Below are positions 35,347 to 43,104 of a stretch of DNA of 64,000 bases, one piece after another. Position 1 is the first letter of the stretch. Each line of letters begins with the position of its first letter. The position numbers and the translations under genes were made by a program. The notes beneath the pieces are model-generated. The model searched no databases, had not been told where the DNA came from, and was given only the letters and a program-made list of their open reading frames with translations. This DNA is from Microcoleus asticus IPMA8 (GTDB lineage: Bacteria; Cyanobacteriota; Cyanobacteriia; Cyanobacteriales; Microcoleaceae), in contig NZ_SRRZ01000003.1 in the NCBI RefSeq assembly GCF_013179805.1, forward strand, positions 42,046 to 106,045, in the 5' to 3' direction.

Positions 35347-36503
35347 GTCAAATTTTATTGCTTGTCGAACAGAAAGAAAATCGCCGCCTGTTATTAGAAT
35401 GGCTAGCTGTTTACTATGAGGTATTGCTGCCAAAATCAACAGAAAATAGTGAAGATTTTTTACCATTTAATCAATCTTTTGACCTGGCGATAATTGACGG
35501 TCTTGCCCTGAAACACCACTGGCAATGGGTGGCCGCCCAAAAACAGGCAGAACACCCGGTATGCTTGCCTTTTCTTTTGATTACATCCCGCTCGGATGTA
35601 GGGATGGCAACGCAATTTATTTGGCAAAGTATTGACGATTTGATTATCGCTCCGATCGAGAAAATAGAATTGCAAGCGCGGGTGGAGATTTTGCTGCGAT
35701 CGCGCCAGTTGTCGTTAACTCTCAAATTGTCTCACGACCAGCTCGATCGCACTCTGCAAACAGCCCAAGAGCTCAACGAGATGAAAACATCTTTGCTGTA
35801 CATGATTGCCCATGACGTTCGCAATCCTTTGAATTTCATCATCGGCACTACACAACTTCTTAGCAAGTACAAGTTGACATTAACAGAGGAGAAAACACAA
35901 GAACTGTTAGACAAAACTCAAGCAGCCGCCAAAGGTATCGATCAATTATTAGACGATGTTCTGCTGCTCGGCCGTGTTGAGTCAGGACAAGCCGGGTTTT
36001 GCTTGGTACCGCTAGACTTAGCAAAGTTTTGTAATGAGTTGGTAGTGGAATTTCAGAGCAGCCTGAAGTTGAAACCTCAAACCGATCCGGTGACGCTGAT
36101 TTTTGTGAATCACAGTCAATCGGCGATCGCGTGTTTGGAGGTAAGCTTGCTCCGGCGCATTCTGGGCAATTTGCTGTCAAATGCTATTAAGTATTCTCCC
36201 CCAAATACCGAAGTAATTTTTGAATTCAAACTTACTGAAACTGAGGCTATTTTTTCGATCCAGGATGCAGGAATTGGCATACCTGTTGCAGACCAAGAAC
36301 GGCTGTTTGATTCATTTTATCGGGCTAAAAATGTCGGTCGCATTCCCGGTACTGGACTGGGGCTGAGCATTGTTAAAAAATGCGTTGACTTGCACGGTGG
36401 CGAAATTACTTTGAGCAGTGAAGAAGGCGTCGGCAGTAAATTTACAGTAACGCTGCCGATCGCAAAAATTGAACAAGATCAACTCTCGCCTGCAACGCCT
36501 TAA
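35343..36503 (+). CDS. Histidine kinase with degenerate N-terminal receiver
   Basis: 386 residues. Residues 1-120 have a receiver-like fold with D52 (AIIDGL). The conserved KP becomes AP (DLIIAPIEK) and the acidic pocket is incomplete, so it is probably a pseudo-receiver. HisKA has H157 in MIAHDVRNPLNF, and the ATPase domain has NLLSNAIKYSP (N-box) and GTGLGLSIVKK. There is no membrane segment, so it is cytoplasmic. The GTG start overlaps the upstream response regulator stop. Pseudo-receiver sensor kinases and KaiC-type ATPases often act in the same timing or redox pathways; a functional link here is inferred from position only. Confidence 0.9.
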   Translation: MSQILLLVEQKENRRLLLEWLAVYYEVLLPKSTENSEDFLPFNQSFDLAIIDGLALKHHWQWVAAQKQAEHPVCLPFLLITSRSDVGMATQFIWQSIDDLIIAPIEKIELQARVEILLRSRQLSLTLKLSHDQLDRTLQTAQELNEMKTSLLYMIAHDVRNPLNFIIGTTQLLSKYKLTLTEEKTQELLDKTQAAAKGIDQLLDDVLLLGRVESGQAGFCLVPLDLAKFCNELVVEFQSSLKLKPQTDPVTLIFVNHSQSAIACLEVSLLRRILGNLLSNAIKYSPPNTEVIFEFKLTETEAIFSIQDAGIGIPVADQERLFDSFYRAKNVGRIPGTGLGLSIVKKCVDLHGGEITLSSEEGVGSKFTVTLPIAKIEQDQLSPATP

Positions 36504-36771
36504 ACTAGATGCAGGCATTTTATTGGGATTGCAAGACGGGATTTTTCGCAGGGATGATGAATGGCTGGTTGCTCATTTTTATTACAACATCGATGGAACG
36601 CTTTTGATGGTTTTTTCGCGGGCAATTGCAGCGGAAATTTATCATGCTCGATCGCACCGCTGGCGAAAAATTCACACTGTTTTAAACTGCATCGCGCTGC
36701 TGCTATTTCTCTGTCAAAGAGTAACGGCTTCTCGCTATTTGTTGGAAATTCGTTTAAGCTGGAAAAAATAA
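36469..36771 (+). CDS. Possible small protein of 100 residues
   Basis: The frame overlaps the end of the histidine kinase by 35 bases and starts with TTG, with no clear ribosome binding site. The product looks protein-like: GLQDGIFRRDDEWLVAHFYY, then SRAIAAEIYHARSHRWRKIH and a hydrophobic stretch VLNCIALLLFLCQ that could be a membrane segment. No family is recognised. A start inside its first 20 codons is also possible. Confidence 0.42.
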   Translation: MNKINSRLQRLKLDAGILLGLQDGIFRRDDEWLVAHFYYNIDGTLLMVFSRAIAAEIYHARSHRWRKIHTVLNCIALLLFLCQRVTASRYLLEIRLSWKK

Positions 36772-36877
36772 CTCATTTATCACTGCGATTTCAAAATTTA
36801 AACTTGTCGGAAACAGCCCCAAAATACAGTAAAATACTTTCTTTTATGTTCGTTATTACTTTTTTATACTGACTAAT

Positions 36878-37858
36878 TCAAAGTTCTAAAGGAGCAATAG
36901 CGTTAAAGAAATTTTCTAGGATAAATCGCAGCAAAGATTGAGTTGCTAATATTAAACCCAATCGAGCTTGGGCGAGTTTGGGCTGTTCTATTTTAACTTC
37001 TCCCCAAATTCGGCACTGGCTGTAAAAAATCTGAAATGCTTCGCTCAAACTATTGGCTAATTTGAAATAATTGACAGGTTGTTCGCGGTTTTTCACCTCA
37101 AAAGTAGGATATAAATTGTCTAGCACTGTTAAGAGTTGGGATATTAAACGGCGTTCTGCTGGATGCACTAACCGCAGTCGATCGCCCTCGTCAATCCAAG
37201 GGATAGGATTTGGACTCGCCAGGAACCAAATTGGCGGCGCTGTAGCCACATCTGGCTGCGCGATCGAAATTATCCGATCGCGGTGGGCCATTCGCAGCAG
37301 GGAACAGCAGCGCGCGTGGCTGTACTGAATCGGAAACAGCCGATCGGCTGACACAACAGGAGATAATATTCGAGATTCTGGAACTGGGAGGTTCGTTTGA
37401 GCTAAACGCTGCAACCAGACGGCTAAACCTGCATCAGTCAACTCCAGCTCAATAATTCCCGCCGGCGCTACTTTAACGGCGAAATCTGGGTAGCACAGCG
37501 GTTGGAGAGTTTCTGCCAACTGTGTCGCGATTGTCTGCGGTGTCTGCTGCCAAGTTTTAGCCAATTTCAGGGCGATCGCAGACACGTACAGCACCCGCGC
37601 GCTATCTTTACTCCGATTTAACGGAAATATTGCACCATTCTCAATTATTTGTTTAGGAACAGGCAAGATGCCTGTGAAGCGAGAGAATTCATCTCTTGTG
37701 GAACGGGCATCTTGCCCGTTCTTGAGAATGGTGCCACCTATGAAATTTAACGGAATTTCCCCTAGTGTCCCCTGCTGGCCGATCGCGCTTTGGAACCTTG
37801 AAAGCAAGAAACACTTCACTGTAACTTCCGGGCACTGCGAGATATTTGCTGTATCCAT
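36878..37858 (-). CDS. DALR anticodon-binding domain protein with in-frame insertion
   Basis: 326 residues. The C-terminal half (HARCCSLLRMAHRDRI, then FKLANSLSEAFQIFYSQCRI and LATQSLLRFILENFF) resembles the DALR anticodon-binding domain of arginyl-tRNA synthetase. There is no catalytic synthetase domain, so a tRNA-binding accessory role is likely but unproven. About residues 35-77 (GTILKNGQDARSTRDEF...) are encoded by a 129-bp insertion made of a palindromic element and a flanking direct repeat, which keeps the frame. Whether the protein still works is unknown. It is divergent from the Crp/Fnr gene. Confidence 0.8.
   Translation of the reverse strand: MDTANISQCPEVTVKCFLLSRFQSAIGQQGTLGEIPLNFIGGTILKNGQDARSTRDEFSRFTGILPVPKQIIENGAIFPLNRSKDSARVLYVSAIALKLAKTWQQTPQTIATQLAETLQPLCYPDFAVKVAPAGIIELELTDAGLAVWLQRLAQTNLPVPESRILSPVVSADRLFPIQYSHARCCSLLRMAHRDRIISIAQPDVATAPPIWFLASPNPIPWIDEGDRLRLVHPAERRLISQLLTVLDNLYPTFEVKNREQPVNYFKLANSLSEAFQIFYSQCRIWGEVKIEQPKLAQARLGLILATQSLLRFILENFFNAIAPLEL
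37616..37755. mobile_element. MITE-like palindromic element inserted in frame in the DALR gene
   Basis: Perfect 13-bp terminal inverted repeats (GCACCATTCTCAA, 37632-37644 and 37722-37734) bound a 103-bp element. It contains two hairpins (37659-37675 and 37701-37721) of the GAACAGGCA-AGA-TGCCTGTTC family seen at 4588. It is flanked by the 11-bp direct repeat ATTTAACGGAA at 37616-37626 and 37745-37755. The direct repeats are 129 bp apart start to start, exactly 43 codons, so the gene stays open. Confidence 0.75.
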
Positions 37859-38214
37859 ATCGGCTCATCCTGCGGTAAGAGCAACGATCGACTGTTACCA
37901 CTTGCACTGTTCTTGTACGTTAAACTGCTGATGTCAGAGATGGGCGATCGGCTGCCCCGGGCGGGGCTGCATCGAATTCATCTGCTTTCTAGCGATTTTT
38001 GGGCTAAATATACAATAGTTTACGACAAATTTTTTGCTGAATTCTACCATTTTGATGTATTTTTTGCTACATTGAATTTTTCGGTAAAACTAAGAAAAGT
38101 CAGCACAGTTAAGAAGCGTGCAAGCTCGATCGGGGATGGGTGGTCTCACTTTGTATCGCACTGCTGGCAGAAGCTGTTTTTCTCACTGATTAAATATATC
38201 CCAGAGCCTCACCT
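37859..38214. other. Divergent intergenic region upstream of the Crp/Fnr gene
   Basis: 356 bases without a credible gene. AT-rich sequence (38005-38095) and a GC-rich palindromic stretch GCCCCGGGCGGGGC near 37955 are present. It should contain both divergent promoters; no operator could be assigned. Confidence 0.4.
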
Positions 38215-39054
38215 ATGCAATCAACTTCCACACCTCTAGAGACTATCGATCGACCTTTTATCACTTGGCAGCGAATTATCGACTGGGCCCAGGAACACTA
38301 CCGCTGCCGGACTTTTAGCAAAGATGAGCGGATTCCCGCGAGACCCGGACTGCTGTATTTAGTCCAGAAAGGTTCTGTGCGACTCGTAGGTAGCGCTCAA
38401 GTTAGCGCTGCGACGGGGAAGTCGAAATCGGTTGACAAAACTACAGAAGAAGCTTTTTTGGGCTTCGTCGGCGCCGGTCAGCCCTTTGAACTCGTTGCTC
38501 AGTCTCCGTTTACTCTCCAAGCTTACGCCCACGCCGATCAAACTCACGTAGTGTGGATGTACTGGCACGACTTAGATAATTGGCCTCACTTCCGCAGGGA
38601 AATTTTGGATGCGTTTCGCTACCAACACCAGCGGAAACTTCTCTGGCTGAGCACTTTGGGACAGCGCCGGACGATCGACCGACTGCTGGGATTTCTCACT
38701 TTGTTGATCGAAGAGTTCGGCGAACCTTACGTAGGTGACGGCGAACCGGATGTGGTTCGGGGCTACCGGCTGCCTTGGGCCTTGACTCACGCTCAAATTG
38801 GCAGCGCGATCGGCTCGACGCGGGTGACGGTGACGCGGCTGATGGGTAAGTTGCGATCGAAAGGTTTGATTAATACTGAGGATGATAATTTAATCTGTTT
38901 GCCGGCTAAGTCTAACCCCCAAAAGACAAAAAACCAAAAGCAGGAGTTGGAAGATTCCCTGGATGATTCCCTGGATGATTCTCTGGATGATTCCCTGGAT
39001 GATTCCTTGGATGATTCCCTGGATGATGAAGATTCTCTCGAAGAATCTGCATAA
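38215..39054 (+). CDS. Crp/Fnr family transcription regulator with acidic repeat tail
   Basis: 279 residues. An N-terminal cyclic-nucleotide-binding-like beta roll (~40-125; GLLYLVQKGSVRLVG, FLGFVGAGQPFELV) is followed by the dimerisation helix and a C-terminal winged helix with LTHAQIGSAIGSTRVTVTRLMGKLRSKGLI (recognition helix). The phosphate-binding cassette of cAMP-binding Crp is not evident, so the effector is unknown. After residue ~240 the tail is six tandem DSLD tetrapeptides encoded by a 12-bp repeat, then EDSLEESA. Such a strongly acidic tail is unusual for this family and may vary in length between strains. Confidence 0.87.
   Translation: MQSTSTPLETIDRPFITWQRIIDWAQEHYRCRTFSKDERIPARPGLLYLVQKGSVRLVGSAQVSAATGKSKSVDKTTEEAFLGFVGAGQPFELVAQSPFTLQAYAHADQTHVVWMYWHDLDNWPHFRREILDAFRYQHQRKLLWLSTLGQRRTIDRLLGFLTLLIEEFGEPYVGDGEPDVVRGYRLPWALTHAQIGSAIGSTRVTVTRLMGKLRSKGLINTEDDNLICLPAKSNPQKTKNQKQELEDSLDDSLDDSLDDSLDDSLDDSLDDEDSLEESA
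38953..39024 (+). repeat. 12-bp coding tandem repeat GATTCCCTGGAT x6
   Basis: Six units, four identical and two with one change each, encode DSLD repeats at the C-terminus of the Crp/Fnr regulator. The unit is a multiple of three, so copy-number change would keep the frame. Confidence 0.95.
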
Positions 39055-39216
39055 AATCCTCCGGACGATTGCCAAAACACTGCGCGCAGCTATTAGTTTT
39101 TGGCTGTCGGGGTGTCTGTCGCTCGACAGTGTACGAGAAATTGTGTAAACTTTTCCAGTTCTCTCTCTTGTGCGACTGACAATGACCAAAAATTTCTTGA
39201 TGGTACCCGCCACGTA

Positions 39217-39318
39217 ATTTATCCGTGGAATCAATCCAAAATCTCAAATCTAAAATCATCAAGCCCCCGAATTTATCCGTGGGGTCAATCCAAAATCCAA
39301 AATCTAAAATCTAAAATC
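39217..39318 (+). repeat. Duplicated segment upstream of mtnX with AAAATCT units
   Basis: AATTTATCCGTGGAATCAATCCAAAATCT at 39217 is repeated at 39271 with few changes, each copy running into AAAATCT heptamers. The second copy ends 2 bases before the mtnX ATG, so no ribosome binding site is visible there. Confidence 0.8.
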
Positions 39319-39320
39319 GA

Positions 39321-39989
39321 ATGACCGATGACAAGCAAAAATCTTCAATCCCGAACAATCAGCAACGGGTGGTATTCTGCGACTTTGACGGCACGATAAC
39401 TGTTGAAGAAACTTTTGTGGCAATGCTCAAGCATTTCGCACCGGAACTGTCGTCTCAACTGATGCCTGAAATATACGCTAGAAGACTGAGTTTGCGATCG
39501 GGAGTGCGACAGTTACTAGAGTCTATTCCCTCGGAATGTTACGGGGAAATTGTGGAATTTTCTAGGGGAAGGCTGATGCGGCCGGGATTGTTGGAATTGC
39601 TGGATTTTTTGGACGAGCGAAAAGTGGATTTTGCGATCGTGTCCGGCGGTCTTCGCGTCATGGTAGAGACGGTAATGGGCGATTTGGTACACCGGGCGAG
39701 CGTTATTTACGCTGTGGATGTGGACGCTAGCGGCCCTCGCTTGCAAGTCAATTCTGAGTTTGAAGGAGATACGGAATTGGTGTCTAAGGTGCGGGTGATG
39801 GGCCAGCACCCGGCCCAGGAACAAGTGGTGATCGGAGATTCGCTGACGGATTTTAATATGGCTTTGCAGGCTTCGTCGGTGTTTGCGCGCGATCGGCTTG
39901 CCGAGTATCTAGACGAACAGCAAAAGCCTTATACTAAATGGGATAATTTTTTTGACGTGTTGGAAAGTTTGTCCCAGAAATGGAATTGA
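39321..39989 (+). CDS. mtnX: 2-hydroxy-3-keto-5-methylthiopentenyl-1-phosphate phosphatase, HAD family
   Basis: 222 residues of the HAD superfamily. Motif I is VVFCDFDGTIT (nucleophile and acid/base Asp), motif II Ser is in FAIVSGGLRV, a lysine is in ELVSKVRV, and motif III is VVIGDSLTDFNMAL. The MtnX subgroup is suggested by sequence and by mtnB 190 bases downstream. The enzyme dephosphorylates an intermediate of the methionine salvage pathway that recycles methylthioadenosine. Other HAD phosphatases of the same size (phosphoserine phosphatase-like) are an alternative, but the pairing with mtnB makes MtnX the best call. Confidence 0.85.
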   Translation: MTDDKQKSSIPNNQQRVVFCDFDGTITVEETFVAMLKHFAPELSSQLMPEIYARRLSLRSGVRQLLESIPSECYGEIVEFSRGRLMRPGLLELLDFLDERKVDFAIVSGGLRVMVETVMGDLVHRASVIYAVDVDASGPRLQVNSEFEGDTELVSKVRVMGQHPAQEQVVIGDSLTDFNMALQASSVFARDRLAEYLDEQQKPYTKWDNFFDVLESLSQKWN

Positions 39990-40179
39990 AACTAAACTAG
40001 GAATTGCGCCAAAAAAATCGCACTATGCGGTATGTGTATTTAGTAAATTGCTTATGGCACACCCTACGTTTAGAGCTATATGTATTGGTAAGCTTTGCAC
40101 GCATCACCCTACGTTTAGATAGGGCAGGGCAATTCCTATTAACGTAAAAAGTAGATTAAAAGCTGAGGATTTGTAAAGA
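39990..40179. repeat. CACCCTACGTTTAGA repeats between mtnX and mtnB
   Basis: CACCCTACGTTTAGAG (about 40059) recurs as CACCCTACGTTTAGAT (about 40105). These direct repeats are of the dispersed intergenic type. No terminator was seen, so mtnX and mtnB may be co-transcribed. Confidence 0.5.
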
Positions 40180-40815
40180 ATGAGTGGCGATTTGAGATCG
40201 GATTTAATTGCAGCAGCCAAACATTTTTACGATCGCGGTTGGATGGTTGGGACTGCTGGCAATCTTTCAGCCCGCTTACCAGATGGCACTTTCTGGATTA
40301 CTGCTAGTGGCCGCGCGAAAGGGCAGTTAACTGAAGAAGATTTTATCCGAATGAACTCAGACGGCGCAATTGTCGAGCAACCTGTTCCCCACAGCCGCCC
40401 TTCGGCCGAAACCAGCATTCATTTAGCCGTTTACAATTGTTTTCCAGACGCGAAAGCTTGCTATCACGTTCACTCGATAGAGGCAAATTTAGTATCTCGG
40501 CTAGCAGCAGGAGATGCAGTGCCTTTACCCGCGATCGAAATGCTGAAAGGTTTGGGGGTATGGGAGGAAAACCCGCAGGTGGCGATACCCCTATTTGCAA
40601 ATTATTTGGAAGTCCCTAAAATAGCCAAGGCAATTTGCGAATTCTTTGCCATTTGTGCGCCGTCTGTACCAGCTTTGTTAATTCGCGATCACGGCATCAC
40701 AGTCTGGGCAGACTCGCCAGCCGCCGCCTACAATTACGTAGAAATTGTAGAATACATTTTTCGCTATACGATCGCAGCCCACAAATTAAATTTAGATTTG
40801 AGATGGGATAGCTGA
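40180..40815 (+). CDS. mtnB: Methylthioribulose-1-phosphate dehydratase
   Basis: 211 residues of the class II aldolase/adducin family. GNLSARLPDGTFWITASGRAKG and the zinc ligands HVH (CYHVHSIEAN) plus the later histidine in IRDHGITVW are present. The ending EYIFRYTIAAHKL is typical. MtnB dehydrates methylthioribulose 1-phosphate to the diketo intermediate of methionine salvage, upstream of the MtnX step. Relatives include fuculose and ribulose phosphate aldolases, but the spacing of the motifs and the mtnX neighbour support MtnB. Confidence 0.92.
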   Translation: MSGDLRSDLIAAAKHFYDRGWMVGTAGNLSARLPDGTFWITASGRAKGQLTEEDFIRMNSDGAIVEQPVPHSRPSAETSIHLAVYNCFPDAKACYHVHSIEANLVSRLAAGDAVPLPAIEMLKGLGVWEENPQVAIPLFANYLEVPKIAKAICEFFAICAPSVPALLIRDHGITVWADSPAAAYNYVEIVEYIFRYTIAAHKLNLDLRWDS

Positions 40816-40890
40816 GATTGAGCGGTGCATGAATTTGGAGGCTTTGGAATTTGAGATTAGGAAACCAGCAAACATCGAAAATAGGCAACA

Positions 40891-41928
40891 ATGATGGCTA
40901 AATATACCAGAATTTTATCCATAGATGGAGGGGGAATTAGAGGGATTATACCCGCGCAAGTTTTAGTTAGCATTGAGTCAAAGCTGCAACAAAAAAGCGG
41001 CAACCCAGATGCGAGAATAGCTGACTATTTTGATTTAATCGCCGGCACGAGTGCGGGAGGAATTTTAACTTGCATCTATTTGTGTCCCGATGCCAAAAAT
41101 CCCACCAGGCCTCGGTGGTCGGCTGAAGACGCTCTTAATTTTTCAATTGAGAGCGGCCGCGACGTTTTTAAGAGTTCATTTTGGCAAAAACTCAAATCTA
41201 TAGACGGTTTGATAGATGAGAAATATCCCAGCGATCGTTTAGAAAAATTCTTTTTGGAAAACTTTAGAGATTGCAAACTCAGCGAACTGCTGAAACCTTG
41301 TTTAATTTGCAGTTACGACATCGAAAGGAGAAAAGCTCACTTTTTCGATAAAATAGATGCTCAACAATATCCAGCAGAAGACTATTTTATTAGAGATATC
41401 GCCAGAGCCACATCGGCCGCTCCCTCTTACTTTGAAGTTACCAAAATCTACTCTTTGACAAACGAGTCCTACGCTTTAATTGACGGGGGAGTTTTCGCAA
41501 ACAATCCCGCGCTTTGTGCCTATGCTGAAGTTAGAAATAAATTCAGAATTCCTGACGATCGCCCCGACAAAGGGCCGACAGCAAAAGATATGGTAATTTT
41601 ATCCTTGGGGACGGGAGAAGCTCAGAAAAAATTCCCCTACGAAGATGTAAAAAATTGGGGTCAAGTAGAGTGGGTTGAGCCTTTAATTAATATCATGATG
41701 ACCGGAGTTGCGGAAACTGTAAATTATCAAATAATCCAAATTTATGATGCGGTTGAAAGACCGAATCAATATTTGAGAATTAGTCCAGATTTGAGCCACG
41801 AACAACCGCTGCCGATTGATGATGCCTCGGAAGGGAAGATATCGGAACTGTTGAGAATTGGCAAAGATCAAGCCGAAAAATATAATGAACAGTTGGATAA
41901 GTTTATCGACTTGTTGCTTGCCGAGTAG
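40891..41928 (+). CDS. Patatin-like phospholipase
   Basis: 345 residues. The oxyanion hole is DGGGIRG near the start, the nucleophile Ser is in AGTSAGG, and the catalytic Asp is in ALIDGGVFANNP, giving the Ser-Asp dyad of patatin lipid acyl hydrolases. There is no signal peptide, so it is presumably cytoplasmic, acting on membrane lipids or galactolipids. CBASS effectors of the CapV type share this fold, but no CD-NTase gene is adjacent, so a defence role is not supported. The ATG-ATG start leaves either methionine possible. It lies 75 bases after mtnB. Confidence 0.9.
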   Translation: MMAKYTRILSIDGGGIRGIIPAQVLVSIESKLQQKSGNPDARIADYFDLIAGTSAGGILTCIYLCPDAKNPTRPRWSAEDALNFSIESGRDVFKSSFWQKLKSIDGLIDEKYPSDRLEKFFLENFRDCKLSELLKPCLICSYDIERRKAHFFDKIDAQQYPAEDYFIRDIARATSAAPSYFEVTKIYSLTNESYALIDGGVFANNPALCAYAEVRNKFRIPDDRPDKGPTAKDMVILSLGTGEAQKKFPYEDVKNWGQVEWVEPLINIMMTGVAETVNYQIIQIYDAVERPNQYLRISPDLSHEQPLPIDDASEGKISELLRIGKDQAEKYNEQLDKFIDLLLAE

Positions 41929-41936
41929 TCATAGGA

Positions 41937-42029
41937 TTTTAGATTTTAGATTTTTTAATTGAATAATTGGAAATGACTGATGATTACCACATAATCAACC
42001 AGTCCCAATGTCAAATCTAAAATCTAAAA
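41937..42029. repeat. Inverted pair of AAAATCT arrays
   Basis: TTTTAGA units (41937-41953) and AAATCTA units (42008-42029) face each other across ~55 bases between the patatin and permease genes. The transcript could fold into a hairpin. Confidence 0.65.
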
Positions 42030-42141
42030 TGGTAAAACCCACCAACCGCAGGGCAGGTCGACTGAAAAAATATGTTGACAAGTCGTGCAATAATTGCTGT
42101 AGGATTGCCGAAAATCTCTATGTGGCAGTGCTTCGCCCTGT

Positions 42142-42987
42142 TTGCAATTAATCGCGAGCCATCAGTCATTGGTTAAAAAATGCCAAGAAAAGCGCGATCG
42201 ACATTTAGATGAAACCTTCAATAGCAGGTGGTTTCAGCGGTTTTTAGTGACGCTGTTCCTGGGTGGCCAAGTGCTGCTGCGGATATTCCAAGGCAAAATT
42301 GACCGCCGCCAAATTATGGAACATTTAGTAACAGTAGGCCTGGATTCCTTCCGCTCCGTGCTGCTAATAGCCTTTTTTGGCGGCATGATTTTTACCTTTC
42401 AATCGGCCAGAGAATTGGTTCGCTTTGGCGCGGTTGGGGCGGTGGGAGGTGCTTTTGCTCTGGCATTTTGCGGCGAATTAGCACCACTTTTAACGGCGGG
42501 CGTGGTGGCGGGACAAGTAGGTTCGGCCTTTGCCGCGGAGATAGGAGAGATGCAGGTGACGGAACAAATAGACGCCCTGTATATGTTGAGAACCAATCCG
42601 GTTGATTATTTAGTAGTGCCGAGGGTGATAGCTTGCTGCATCATGCTGCCAGTGTTAACAATTTTTTCGGTAGCGGTGGGAATTTTGGGCGGGCTGTTTG
42701 TGGCCGTTAATTTTTACGAGTTGGAACCGTCGGTATTTTTGGAATCGGTGCGGACTTTTTTGGGGCCTTGGGATTTAGTTAATGTGGCGATTAAGAGTTT
42801 TATTTTTGGGTTAATAATTGCCCTTGTCGGTTGCGGTTGGGGGTTGACGACGACGGGCGGAGGGAAAGGGGTAGGCCAAGCTGCAACGGCGGCGGTGGTG
42901 ACTTCGTGGGTGTTTATTTTTGTGGCTGATTTGTTTTTATCGCTGTTGATGTTTCACGAGTTGGGGATTATGAGAAACGGGGGTTAA
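42142..42987 (+). CDS. MlaE/YrbE-type ABC transporter permease
   Basis: 281 residues with five to six hydrophobic helices and the MlaE signature: IFTFQSARELVRFGAVGAVGG, then GELAPLLTAGVVAGQVGSAFAAEIGEMQVTEQIDAL and GLTTTGGGKGVGQAATAAVV. These permeases work with an MlaF-type ATPase and an MCE (MlaD) protein to move lipids between membranes; in cyanobacteria and plants the counterparts are TGD1-3. The ATPase and MCE genes are not in the window. The start is uncertain: TTG at 42142 is the longest choice, and there is no internal ATG before the conserved part. A second TTG ten codons later is possible. Confidence 0.88.
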   Translation: MQLIASHQSLVKKCQEKRDRHLDETFNSRWFQRFLVTLFLGGQVLLRIFQGKIDRRQIMEHLVTVGLDSFRSVLLIAFFGGMIFTFQSARELVRFGAVGAVGGAFALAFCGELAPLLTAGVVAGQVGSAFAAEIGEMQVTEQIDALYMLRTNPVDYLVVPRVIACCIMLPVLTIFSVAVGILGGLFVAVNFYELEPSVFLESVRTFLGPWDLVNVAIKSFIFGLIIALVGCGWGLTTTGGGKGVGQAATAAVVTSWVFIFVADLFLSLLMFHELGIMRNGG

Positions 42988-43104
42988 TCGAGAGTTGCAC
43001 GGGCTATAGAACAACCGTTATATCATGCCTTTGTTAATAACTCTTTAATAATACTCGGCGGTTAAAACTGCTCATACACAAACTTTCGCTCCTTTCTAAA
43101 AAAC

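Noticed and set aside
40891..41928. Patatin gene as a CBASS (CapV-type) defence effector
   Set aside because: No CD-NTase, Cap2/Cap3 or other defence gene is adjacent; neighbours are methionine salvage genes and a lipid permease.
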